Below are positions 1 to 6,253 of a DNA stretch of 6,342 nucleotides, piece by piece. The DNA is taken from assembly GCA_021201515.1 (NCBI GenBank), contig JAJQET010000063.1:1-6342 (forward strand), written 5' to 3'. Numbering within the stretch: the stretch's first letter is position 1; every line of letters starts with the position of its first letter. The notes under the pieces were generated by a model. It was not told the origin of the DNA and did no database searches. It worked only from the letters and a program-made list of their open reading frames with translations. The position numbers and the translations under genes were made by a program. This DNA comes from Clostridiales bacterium (lineage in GTDB: Bacteria > Bacillota > Clostridia > Oscillospirales > Oscillospiraceae).

Positions 1-30
1 CTACTTTTCTTGGCGGAGCAAGAAAAGTAG
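1..30. repeat. Perfect 11-bp inverted repeat (hairpin)
   Basis: Bases 1-11 (CTACTTTTCTT) are the exact reverse complement of 20-30 (AAGAAAAGTAG), around an 8-base GC-rich loop. A second small hairpin follows at once: TGCCCT (35-40) pairs with AGGGCA (45-50) around GGCA. There is no T-tract, so it is not a typical intrinsic terminator. From memory, TTTTCTT/AAGAAAA inverted repeats of this type occur as dispersed intergenic elements in many bacteria. That family assignment is unverified. The element may continue upstream of the window. Confidence 0.6.
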
Positions 31-132
31 GCCATGCCCTGGCAAGGGCAAACGCACTATCTCCTTTCAATATCCTCATCTCAGGAGAAAAGCCCCGCCG
101 GGAGGACAAAAACCTATTTTCTTTCAACCACC

Positions 133-148
133 TTTTCTAAAAAGAAAA
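133..148. repeat. Short A/T-rich inverted repeat resembling the one at 1-30
   Basis: TTTTCT (133-138) pairs perfectly with AGAAAA (143-148) around AAAA. The stem shares the TTTTCT/AGAAAA core of the 1-30 repeat and may be a shortened or degraded copy of it. It lies 61 bases upstream of the ACT-domain start codon. No convincing -35/-10 pair could be assigned in 50-200, so the promoter of the downstream unit is unknown. Confidence 0.4.
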
Positions 149-209
149 TCGCGGCGTTCCGCTGCCACCCCGCACACATAAAAAACATATCAAAAAGGAG
201 AGAATCACG

Positions 210-479
210 ATGCACGCAATCGTCACTGTAGTTGGAAAAGACCGGGTCGGCATCATCGCCGACGTCTGCGGCCTGCTGGCCGCCCAGCAGGTCAACGTGC
301 TGGACATCAGCCAGACCGTCATGCAGGATTATTTCACCATGATTATGACGGTGGACGTGGCCGGGGCCGCGCTGCCCTTTGCGGAGCTGGTGAAGCTGCT
401 GGAGGAGGAGGGGGCGGCCAAGGGGCTGACCATCCGCGCCCAGCGGGAGGATATCTTCGACGCCATGCACCGCATCTGA
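210..479 (+). CDS. ACT domain-containing protein (UPF0237 family)
   Basis: This 89-residue protein is essentially one ACT domain. ACT domains are small beta-alpha-beta-beta-alpha-beta ligand-sensing modules, often binding amino acids. The first strand and loop read [17 protein letters not shown] (residues 3-19), with the G-K-D-R-x-G-I turn typical of the ligand-binding loop. The segment [21 protein letters not shown] (about 28-48) fits the next helix-strand part. There is no enzyme domain, signal peptide or membrane segment, so it is probably a cytoplasmic sensor or partner subunit. The ATG is preceded by AAGGAG at 195-200 with a 9-base gap. The stop lies 11 bases before the next start, so it is very likely co-transcribed with the PFL-family gene. 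That pairing recurs in Firmicutes as I recall. Ligand and function are unknown; similarity to the glycine-cleavage regulator GcvR is only at domain level. Confidence 0.9.
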   Translation: MHAIVTVVGKDRVGIIADVCGLLAAQQVNVLDISQTVMQDYFTMIMTVDVAGAALPFAELVKLLEEEGAAKGLTIRAQREDIFDAMHRI

Positions 480-490
480 GGGGGAGCACC

Positions 491-1850
491 ATGCTGAGCA
501 GAAACGAAATTTTACAGACCATTGACATGATCGACCAGCAGCACCTGGACATCCGCACCATCACCATGGGCATCTCCCTCCTGAGCTGCTGCGACCCGAA
601 CCCGGAGGCGGCCTGCCGGAAGATTTACGACAAAATCTGCCGCCAGGCGGAGCATCTGGTGGAGGTCGGGGAACAGATCGAGCGGGAGTTCGGCATCCCC
701 ATTGTGAACAAGCGCATCTCCGTCACCCCCATGGCCCTGGTGGCGGCGGCCAGCGAGACCAACGACTATGTGCCCTTCGCCGTGGCCCTGGACCGGGCGG
801 CCAAGACCTGCGGGGTGAACTTCATCGGCGGCTACTCCGCCCTGGTGCAGAAGGGCATGACGGTGGCGGACCGGAAGCTGATTGCCGCCATCCCCCAGGC
901 TCTGGCGGAGACGGAGCTGGTCTGTTCCTCCGTCAACGTTGGCTCCACAAGGGCGGGCATCAACATGGACGCCGTCCGCCTGATGGGGGAAACGGTGAAG
1001 GAGACCGCCCGCCTGACGGCGGACCGGGACGGCTTCGGCTGCGCCAAGCTGGTGGTGTTCTGCAACGCCGTGGAGGACAACCCCTTCATGGCCGGGGCCT
1101 TCCACGGCGTGGGGGAGGCGGAGGCGGTCATCAACGTGGGGGTCTCCGGCCCCGGCGTGGTGTATCACGCCCTCCAGTCCGTCAAGGGCCGGCCCTTTGA
1201 CGAGGTGGCGGAGACGGTGAAAAAGACCGCCTTCCGCATCACCCGCATGGGTCAGCTGGTGGCGCGGGAGGCCAGTATGCGGCTGAACGTCCCCTTCGGC
1301 ATTGTGGACCTGTCCCTGGCCCCCACCCCGGCGGTGGGCGATTCCGTCGCCCGTATCCTGGAGGAGATGGGGCTGGAGACCTGCGGCACCCACGGCACCA
1401 CGGCGGCGCTGGCCCTGCTGAACGACGCCGTGAAGAAGGGCGGCGTCATGGCGTCCAGCAGCGTGGGCGGCCTGTCCGGGGCCTTCATCCCGGTGTCCGA
1501 GGACGAGGGGATGATCGCCGCGGCGGAGTCCGGCGTCCTGACCATGGATAAGTTGGAGGCCATGACCTGCGTCTGCTCCGTGGGGCTGGACATGATCGCC
1601 ATCCCCGGCGGCACCTCGGCGGACACCATTGCCGCCATCATCGCCGACGAGGCGGCCATCGGCATGGTGAACAACAAGACCACCGCCGTCCGTATCATCC
1701 CCGCCCCCCGGCAAGCAGGTGGGGGACACGGTGGAGATGGGCGGCCTGCTGGGGACGGCTCCGGTGATGCCCGTCCACAGGGAGAGCGCGGCGGACTTCA
1801 TCGCCAGGGGCGGGCGGATTCCGGCACCCCTTCACAGTTTGAAAAACTGA
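491..1850 (+). CDS. PFL family protein (UPF0210/DUF711), frameshifted near the 3' end
   Basis: This is a conserved protein of unknown biochemical role; the name reflects a proposed relation to pyruvate formate-lyase. Family-typical blocks are visible in order: [12 protein letters not shown] (18-29), [100 protein letters not shown] and [14 protein letters not shown]. Reading is normal to residue 406 (IIPAP). A run of six C at 1704-1709, where five are expected, then shifts the frame. In the +1 frame from 1710 the missing 46 residues follow, from [15 protein letters not shown] to [14 protein letters not shown], with a stop at 1848-1850. This gives 452 residues, the usual family length. Read literally, the ORF instead runs to 1933 (480 residues) with a low-complexity, non-family tail that crosses a terminator-like hairpin. 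GGGGAG at 481-486 serves as ribosome binding site. Sequencing error, true mutation and +1 recoding all remain possible. Confidence 0.9.
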
Positions 1851-1895
1851 ACAAGAATACAAAAATCCTGCGCCAGGCGGCTTGCCTGGCGCAGG
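1851..1895. terminator. Shared convergent terminator hairpin
   Basis: CCTGCGCCAGGC (1867-1878) and GCCTGGCGCAGG (1884-1895) form a perfect 12-bp stem with a 5-base loop. Read on the - strand, the stem is followed by ATTTTTGTATTC (from 1866 downwards), a good U-tract, so it should end the DUF4180 transcript. On the + strand it lies 16 bases after the corrected PFL stop. There it is followed only by GCGTATTCATATT, so + strand termination would be weaker. Confidence 0.8.
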
Positions 1896-1979
1896 GCGTA
1901 TTCATATTAGTGGGCAAGGCCCGCTTTGGTTGACCGCCCACCGGTTTGGCGGGGTGCGGCTGCTTCGATAAACTGGAAG

Positions 1980-2342
1980 TTAGCGAGTAAGCATATTAAT
2001 AGCTTCCTCTTCCGTTGCAACAAAGAACACATCTTTTCCGTTGTTGCTCTCATAAATAAAATCTTTCAGCGGCTTGCTCGTGTAGTGGGAGTAATCGCCG
2101 AATATTGCAATGCGTCCTCCATAATTGATATACTTTTGCAGGATTTCCCCTGCCAACCCGGTGCTGAGAACAAAGAAGTCCTCCGCAACCATTTTCTTAT
2201 CGATCACGATATTTTTCGTCCCAAATTCATAATTTGCCGTCATCAACACATCCAACGCCGATTGCGCATCGGCAATTACTACATCGCTGCTCTGAATCAC
2301 AGCGCAGATATGATTGTTCTTTTCAATTTTCCTGATTTTCAT
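1980..2342 (-). CDS. DUF4180 domain-containing protein
   Basis: This 120-residue soluble protein has no signal peptide or membrane helix. The block from about residue 54 to 113 carries the pattern I associate with DUF4180: EDFFVLSTGLAGEILQKYIN, GGRIAIFGDYSHYTSKPLKD, FIYESNNGKDVFFVATEEEA. The alternating hydrophobic strands and helices suggest a small alpha/beta fold. I know of no established biochemical function. The ATG is preceded on the - strand by AGAGAGG with an 8-base gap. It is the second gene of a two-gene unit, 27 bases after the GIY-YIG-like gene, and is followed by the U-tract side of the 1867-1895 hairpin. Base composition is clearly lower in GC than its neighbours (for example 26 G+C in 2101-2160), with more A/T-ending codons. 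This suggests acquisition from a lower-GC Firmicute. Confidence 0.85.
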   Translation of the reverse strand: MKIRKIEKNNHICAVIQSSDVVIADAQSALDVLMTANYEFGTKNIVIDKKMVAEDFFVLSTGLAGEILQKYINYGGRIAIFGDYSHYTSKPLKDFIYESNNGKDVFFVATEEEAINMLTR

Positions 2343-2369
2343 TTTGTTTTCCTCTCTTTCAAATCCAAT

Positions 2370-2708
2370 TTATAATTTCTTCGCCTGCGGGTTTTCCATC
2401 AGACAAAGCTCCATCAATTCCTTCAAATCATTGGCGTTCACATCATCCGGTTTTTCATAGTTCAACTCGCTCACAAGGATGAATGCAAAGCCGCTTTCAC
2501 CATATAGATTCCAAAGCTCCTGCAATCTCCTGTTTCTGTGACATTTGCTGTTCAATTCAAAGCGGTGCCGGTTAAACCAGGTTGCTGTATCTTTTGAAGT
2601 GCTATAAAACTCCTCGCCTGTGACAATACACCTTACGGAAACCACTCCCATTTCCGGATGGCGGTCTTTCCATCCGGAGATAAGTTCTTTTCTTGTGTTC
2701 TTATCCAT
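2370..2708 (-). CDS. GIY-YIG nuclease-like protein with degenerate motifs
   Basis: This 112-residue protein resembles the short Firmicutes proteins annotated as GIY-YIG nuclease family. They begin MDKxxRKEL..xxRxPEMGV and contain RLQELW..YGE.GF (here residues 61-74). The GIY-YIG fold normally supplies a metal-dependent endonuclease site. Here the first signature is GVV (21-23) in place of GIY, and the second is YST (35-37) in place of YIG. H48, H57 and several Arg are present, but their alignment to catalytic positions is uncertain. Nuclease activity is therefore doubtful from sequence alone. The start at 2706-2708 is supported by AGAGAGGG (2718-2725 on the - strand) with a 9-base gap. It is the first gene after the 2778-2806 promoter and is followed 27 bases later by the DUF4180 gene. 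Its GC is low like that gene (27 G+C in 2461-2520). Confidence 0.7.
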   Translation of the reverse strand: MDKNTRKELISGWKDRHPEMGVVSVRCIVTGEEFYSTSKDTATWFNRHRFELNSKCHRNRRLQELWNLYGESGFAFILVSELNYEKPDDVNANDLKELMELCLMENPQAKKL

Positions 2709-2777
2709 GATCTATTTCCCTCTCTATTATTTATTCTCTTCAGTAAATTCCGATTTGTCGCTTTGCTTTTGGCATAC

Positions 2778-2806
2778 ATTATAACATCTCCCACACTGTT
2801 CTGCAA
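2778..2806 (-). promoter_or_regulatory. Promoter of the reverse-strand two-gene cassette
   Basis: On the - strand, TTGCAG (2806-2801) is separated by 17 bases from a perfect TATAAT (2783-2778). A TG one base before the TATAAT makes it an extended -10. Transcription would start near 2771, giving a leader of about 60 bases before the GIY-YIG-like start codon. The -35 matches the sigma-A consensus only partly (TTG plus spacing), but the extended -10 can compensate. Confidence 0.65.
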
Positions 2807-2815
2807 GGGAACAAC

Positions 2816-2834
2816 CATTTTTGTTCACAAAATG
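2816..2834. promoter_or_regulatory. Inverted repeat between divergent promoters (possible operator)
   Basis: CATTTT (2816-2821) is the reverse complement of AAAATG (2829-2834), with 7 bases between. It sits just upstream of the - strand -35 and upstream of the + strand promoter region. That is a suitable place for a regulator binding site shared by both transcripts. The half-sites are short and A/T-rich, so this is only a candidate. Confidence 0.3.
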
Positions 2835-2871
2835 TTAATCCTGTAGTCGCATTTTCCCCGCCCTTTTGCGC

Positions 2872-2877
2872 TATACT
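2872..2877 (+). promoter_or_regulatory. Probable -10 element for the BI-1 family gene
   Basis: TATACT at 2872-2877 is one base from the sigma-A -10 consensus. No clear -35 is seen at 16-18 bases upstream (bases near 2849-2856 read GCATTTTC). Start of transcription would be near 2884, leaving a leader of about 58 bases that contains the 2906-2920 hairpin. It diverges from the promoter at 2778-2806. Confidence 0.45.
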
Positions 2878-2905
2878 ATGGGATGAAAGAATCAGGGAAC
2901 TCTGC

Positions 2906-2920
2906 CCCGGCCCCGCCGGG
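2906..2920 (+). promoter_or_regulatory. GC-rich leader hairpin before the BI-1 family gene
   Basis: CCCGGC (2906-2911) and GCCGGG (2915-2920) form a perfect 6-bp all-GC stem with a CCC loop. It ends 10 bases before the ribosome binding site at 2931-2936. It could stabilise the 5' end of the mRNA or tune translation. No T-tract follows, so it is not a terminator. Confidence 0.35.
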
Positions 2921-2941
2921 AGACGGAAAGAAGGAGCCTCT

Positions 2942-3652
2942 ATGTATCAGGATTACGATTACAACAACTATTCCTACCTCAGCCCGGAGGAGCGGGCGGC
3001 GGCGAAGCGAAACTACTTCTCCCGCACCTACCAGACCATGGCCTTCGGCCTGCTCATCACCTTCGCCACGGCGCTGGCCACGGCCATGTACTTCCCCTGG
3101 CTGGCCTATAACTACATGGTGGTGCTGGTGCTGTGCGTGGCCCAGATCGGGCTGGTGGTGGCCCTGAACCGGGCCATCGCCACCGCCGGGTATGGCCAGG
3201 TGATGGCCATGTTCGCCGGGTATGCCTGCCTCACCGGCGTCACCTTCGGCAGCCTGTTTCTGGTGTTTGACATTGCCACCATCTTCCAGTGCTTCCTGGC
3301 CACGGCGGCGGCCTTCGGGGGCATGGCGATTTATGGGGCGGTGACGAAGCGGGACATCTCTCCCTGGATCAGCAGCCTGATGGGGACGCTGATCGGCGTG
3401 CTGGTGCTGTCCGTGGTGAACATCTTCCTTGGCTCCCCCATGCTGGACGCTCTCATCTGCGCGGTGGGCGTGGTGCTGTTCATGGGCATGACTGCCTACG
3501 ACAGCCAGAAGCTGGGCCAGATGTTTGACCAGACCGGCGGGGGCGAGCTGGCGGAGCGGTACAGCGTCTACGCCGCCTTGCAGCTGTATCTGGACTTTAT
3601 CAACCTCTTCCTGTACCTGCTGCGGCTGATGAGCCGGAGCCGCCGGAATTGA
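2942..3652 (+). CDS. Bax inhibitor-1/YccA family membrane protein
   Basis: This 236-residue inner-membrane protein belongs to the BI-1 (TMBIM) family, whose bacterial member YetJ of Bacillus subtilis is a pH-sensitive calcium leak channel. A hydrophilic, Tyr-rich N-terminus (1-30) precedes seven hydrophobic segments at about 32-52, 56-76, 84-108, 112-133, 144-164, 168-186 and 205-229. Family marks are GAVTKRDIS (132-140), TAYDSQKL (184-191) and YLDFINLFLYLLR (216-228). Asp187 and Asp218 correspond to the paired acidic residues that gate YetJ-like proteins. Length is typical. The start is fixed by AAGGAG at 2931-2936, 5 bases before ATG. The gene appears to be a single-gene transcript, with a -10 at 2872 and a strong terminator after the stop. 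Family membership is near certain; ion specificity here is inferred. Confidence 0.95.
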   Translation: MYQDYDYNNYSYLSPEERAAAKRNYFSRTYQTMAFGLLITFATALATAMYFPWLAYNYMVVLVLCVAQIGLVVALNRAIATAGYGQVMAMFAGYACLTGVTFGSLFLVFDIATIFQCFLATAAAFGGMAIYGAVTKRDISPWISSLMGTLIGVLVLSVVNIFLGSPMLDALICAVGVVLFMGMTAYDSQKLGQMFDQTGGGELAERYSVYAALQLYLDFINLFLYLLRLMSRSRRN

Positions 3653-3684
3653 CGCATTAACCGGCGGGTCGCATAAAACACAAT

Positions 3685-3725
3685 GGGTCGGACAGAACGC
3701 ATCCGTTCTGTCCGGCCCTGTTTTT
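3685..3725 (+). terminator. Intrinsic terminator of the BI-1 family gene
   Basis: Bases 3685-3699 pair with 3704-3718 in a 15-bp stem (one G-U wobble at 3688/3715) with a CATC loop. TG and then TTTTT (3721-3725) follow. It starts 32 bases after the stop codon and separates this transcript from the lipid-kinase/mnmE unit. Confidence 0.9.
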
Positions 3726-3768
3726 GCCCCAAACCCCGGTTTGCCGTAAAATCTTCACAATTTCACAG

Positions 3769-3796
3769 TTGTATTTTTTGGGGAATGCAATATAAT
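3769..3796 (+). promoter_or_regulatory. Promoter of the lipid kinase-mnmE unit
   Basis: TTGTAT (3769-3774), a 16-base spacer and a perfect TATAAT (3791-3796) make a sigma-A-type promoter. Transcription would start near 3803, about 47 bases before the lipid-kinase ATG. It follows the 3685-3725 terminator, so the two genes downstream form their own transcript. Confidence 0.7.
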
Positions 3797-3849
3797 AAGA
3801 AGAATAGCATCTGTCCACAGCATCTCACCCCACGGAGGAACCCAAACCC

Positions 3850-4782
3850 ATGAAAACTCTGCTCTTCCTGTACAACCCCTGCGCCGGCAAGGGGAAAATC
3901 GCCGACGCCCTGGGGGCCATCTGCGCCGCGTTCCAGGCACAAAACTACCTCGTCACCATCTACGCCACAAACGGCCCCGGAGACGCCCCACAGGCCGCCC
4001 GGACCCTGGCCCCCCGCTACGACCGGATGGTCTGCGGCGGCGGGGACGGCACCCTCAGTGAGGTGATCTCCGGTCTGGTAGACCTGGAGGGGCCCATGCC
4101 GCCTCTGGGGTACATCCCGGCGGGCACCACCAACGACTATGCCCGCTCACTGAAAATCCCAGTCAAAGCGGCGGAGGCCGCCGCCCTGGCCGCCTCTGCT
4201 GCCGCCCTGCCTGTGGACGTGGGACGGCTGAACACCCGAAACTTTATCTATGTGGCCGCCTTCGGGGCCTTCACCTCCGTCAGCTACGCCACCCCTCAGG
4301 TCCGGAAGAATCTGCTGGGCCACGCCGCCTATGTGCTGGCGGGCATCCGCAGCATCAACGAGATCACCTGCTACGAGATGAAGGTGTCCTACGACGGCGG
4401 CACCCTGGAGGACGAGTTTCTCTACGGCATGGTGTCCAACTCCATCAGCGTCGGCGGCTTCAAAGGGCTGATGGGGGACAATGTCCAGCTGGACGACGGC
4501 GTTTTTGAGGTGCTGCTGGTGCGCAAGCCGGACAACATGATGCAGATGGCCGCCATTCTGGAGGCCCTGGCCAACGGGAAGCCCCACAGCCATGTGCGGA
4601 TGTTTCAGACCCGCCATGTCACCTTCACCTCGGTGGAGTCCGTCCCCTGGACCACCGACGGGGAGTTTGGCGGCAACCACTCCTATGTGGAAATCTCCCT
4701 GATGCGGCAGGCGGTGTCCATCGTCTGCGGCCTGGCCCAGGAGGGACAGAAGGACGCAGGCCGGGAGGAGGACGCCCCATGA
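3850..4782 (+). CDS. YegS/Rv2252/BmrU family lipid kinase (diacylglycerol kinase-like)
   Basis: This 310-residue enzyme should transfer phosphate from ATP to a lipid such as diacylglycerol at the inner face of the membrane, probably in lipid recycling. The catalytic N-domain shows NPCAGKGK (9-16), the nucleotide-binding GGGDGTLSEV (63-72) and PAGTTNDYAR (90-99). The C-domain shows LVDGVFEV-type sequence (here LDDGVFEVLLV, 214-224) and WTTDGEF (267-273), whose acidic residues match the general-base region of DgkB-type kinases. No transmembrane helix is apparent, as expected for a peripheral protein. The ATG follows GGAGG (3834-3838) at a rather long 11 bases. The stop codon overlaps the mnmE start (ATGA, 4779-4782), implying translational coupling. 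The exact lipid substrate cannot be read from the sequence. The Gln/Asp/Glu-rich last 15 residues contain the mnmE ribosome binding site. Confidence 0.93.
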   Translation: MKTLLFLYNPCAGKGKIADALGAICAAFQAQNYLVTIYATNGPGDAPQAARTLAPRYDRMVCGGGDGTLSEVISGLVDLEGPMPPLGYIPAGTTNDYARSLKIPVKAAEAAALAASAAALPVDVGRLNTRNFIYVAAFGAFTSVSYATPQVRKNLLGHAAYVLAGIRSINEITCYEMKVSYDGGTLEDEFLYGMVSNSISVGGFKGLMGDNVQLDDGVFEVLLVRKPDNMMQMAAILEALANGKPHSHVRMFQTRHVTFTSVESVPWTTDGEFGGNHSYVEISLMRQAVSIVCGLAQEGQKDAGREEDAP

Positions 4783-6149
4783 GCGACACCATCGCCGCCA
4801 TCGCCACCGGCCAGGGCCGCTCCGCCATCGGCATCCTGCGCCTCTCCGGGCCGGAGGCCCGGCAGGTGCTGGCCAGGGTGTTCACCCCGGCGGGGAAAAC
4901 GCCCCTGTTGGAGCGCCCGGCGGGCAGCCTGATTTACGGTTCCCTCCGTCAGGAGGACGGAACCCTCTTAGACCGCTGCATGGCCACCTTCTCCCTGGCC
5001 CCCCACAGCTACACCGGGGAGGACACCGCCGAGCTGCAGTGCCATGGCTCTCCGGCGGTGCTGACGGCAGGGCTGGAGGCTCTGTTTGCCGCCGGAGCCC
5101 GGCAGGCCAGAGCCGGGGAGTTCACCCGTCGGGCCTTCCTGAACGGCAAGCTGGATTTGACCCAGGCGGAGGCGGTCATCGACCTCATCGACGCGGAGAC
5201 CACCGCCGCGGCGGTGAACGCCGCCGGACAGCTCTCCGGGGCCATCCGGCAGAAGGTGCAGGGGATCTATGACGAGCTGGTGAACCTGATGGCCCACTAC
5301 CATGTGGTGCTGGACTATCCCGACGAGGATATTGACCCCTTCACAATACATGAAATTTCGGACACCGTCTCCGCCGCCGTCCGTGACCTGCGGGCGCTGT
5401 CCGCCTCCTATCGGCGGGGGCGGCGGCTGACGGAGGGGGTGCCCACCGCCCTGGTGGGCCTCCCCAATGCGGGAAAGTCCAGCCTGCTGAACGCCCTTCT
5501 GGGCTATGACCGGGCCATTGTTACCCCGGTTCCCGGTACCACCCGGGACACGGTGGAGGAGACCTGCGTGGTGGGGGGCACCCTGCTGCGGCTGGTGGAC
5601 ACCGCCGGGCTCCGGGAGACCTGCGACCAGGTGGAACAGCTGGGGGTGGCCCGTTCCCGTGCCGCCCTGGAGCGGGCGGAGCTGGTGCTGGCCGTAGTGG
5701 ACGGCAGCGTGCCCCTGACGGCGGAGACCACGGCGCTGCTGGACGGCCTGCCCGGGGACAGGCCCGTGATTGTGGTGCTCAATAAATGCGACCTGCCCTG
5801 TGCAGTAAGTTGCACATCTTTTCCACAGAAATTTGCACAGGTGTGCGCTGTCAGCGCCCGCACCGGGGAAGGGCTGGAGGCCCTGGAGGGGTGCATTACC
5901 GCCCTTCTGGCGGAGGGAGAGCCGCCCCCCGCCGGGGAGCTCATCACCAACGCCCGCCAGGCGGAGGCCATCAGCCGGGCAGCGGACAGCCTGGCCGCCG
6001 TGGGTCAGGCCCTGGCGGAGGGGATGCCGCCGGACTGCGTCCTCACGGACGTGGAAGGGGCACTGTACGCCCTGGGGGAGGTCACCGGCGGAACGGTGAC
6101 GGAGGACGTCACAGACCGAATCTTCTCCCGGTTTTGCGTGGGGAAATAA
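4779..6149 (+). CDS. mnmE: tRNA uridine-5-carboxymethylaminomethyl(34) synthesis GTPase MnmE
   Basis: This 456-residue, full-length MnmE (TrmE/ThdF) works with MnmG to install the carboxymethylaminomethyl group at wobble U34 of certain tRNAs. The N-domain, which binds a folate derivative, shows IAAIATGQGRSAIGILRLSG (5-24), SYTGEDTAELQCHG (77-90) and AGEFTRRAFLNGKLDLTQAE (112-131). The G domain shows G1 GLPNAGKSS (227-235, with the potassium-contacting Asn230), G2 GTTRDT (253-258), G3 DTAGLRE (274-280) and G4 NKCD (335-338). The invariant C-terminal motif is FCVGK (452-456), normally FCIGK, with catalytic Cys453 intact. AGGAGG at 4766-4771, 7 bases before ATG, lies inside the upstream lipid-kinase gene. 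MnmG is often the next gene but does not begin within the 193 bases left. The G4-G5 segment has an A/T-rich, Cys-rich patch. Assignment is secure. Confidence 0.98.
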   Translation: MSDTIAAIATGQGRSAIGILRLSGPEARQVLARVFTPAGKTPLLERPAGSLIYGSLRQEDGTLLDRCMATFSLAPHSYTGEDTAELQCHGSPAVLTAGLEALFAAGARQARAGEFTRRAFLNGKLDLTQAEAVIDLIDAETTAAAVNAAGQLSGAIRQKVQGIYDELVNLMAHYHVVLDYPDEDIDPFTIHEISDTVSAAVRDLRALSASYRRGRRLTEGVPTALVGLPNAGKSSLLNALLGYDRAIVTPVPGTTRDTVEETCVVGGTLLRLVDTAGLRETCDQVEQLGVARSRAALERAELVLAVVDGSVPLTAETTALLDGLPGDRPVIVVLNKCDLPCAVSCTSFPQKFAQVCAVSARTGEGLEALEGCITALLAEGEPPPAGELITNARQAEAISRAADSLAAVGQALAEGMPPDCVLTDVEGALYALGEVTGGTVTEDVTDRIFSRFCVGK

Positions 6150-6253
6150 AGGAACCTCTGAACAAATGTGCTTTGACCAAAGGAAATCCCCGGAGGGGGC
6201 GGCGCCTTGCGGTAAATTTCCGCCATAAATGCGTTGCAATCGCTTGAAATCCG

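Noticed and set aside
34..231. 65-residue open frame in the leader
   Set aside because: It runs through hairpins and overlaps the ACT gene start, has no ribosome binding site, and its composition does not resemble a protein.
512..1801. 429-residue open frame on the - strand across the PFL-family gene
   Set aside because: It is antisense to a recognised conserved gene and its composition (Gly/His/Asp-rich) is that of a codon shadow.
1926..2375. 149-residue + strand open frame opposite DUF4180
   Set aside because: The - strand gene has family similarity, a good ribosome site and a promoter. The + strand frame has none of these.
2910..2922. 13-base match (GCCCCGCCGGGAG) to bases 92-104
   Set aside because: It is short and GC-rich with different flanks. 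Chance similarity is likely, so it is not listed as a repeat.
5820..5828. TTTTCCACA in mnmE as a DnaA box
   Set aside because: It is a single imperfect match inside a coding region with no cluster of boxes or A/T-rich unwinding region.
6151..6163. GGAACCTCTGAAC right after the mnmE stop, resembling some insertion-sequence ends
   Set aside because: No matching inverted end, target duplication or transposase is visible in the window, so it cannot be supported.
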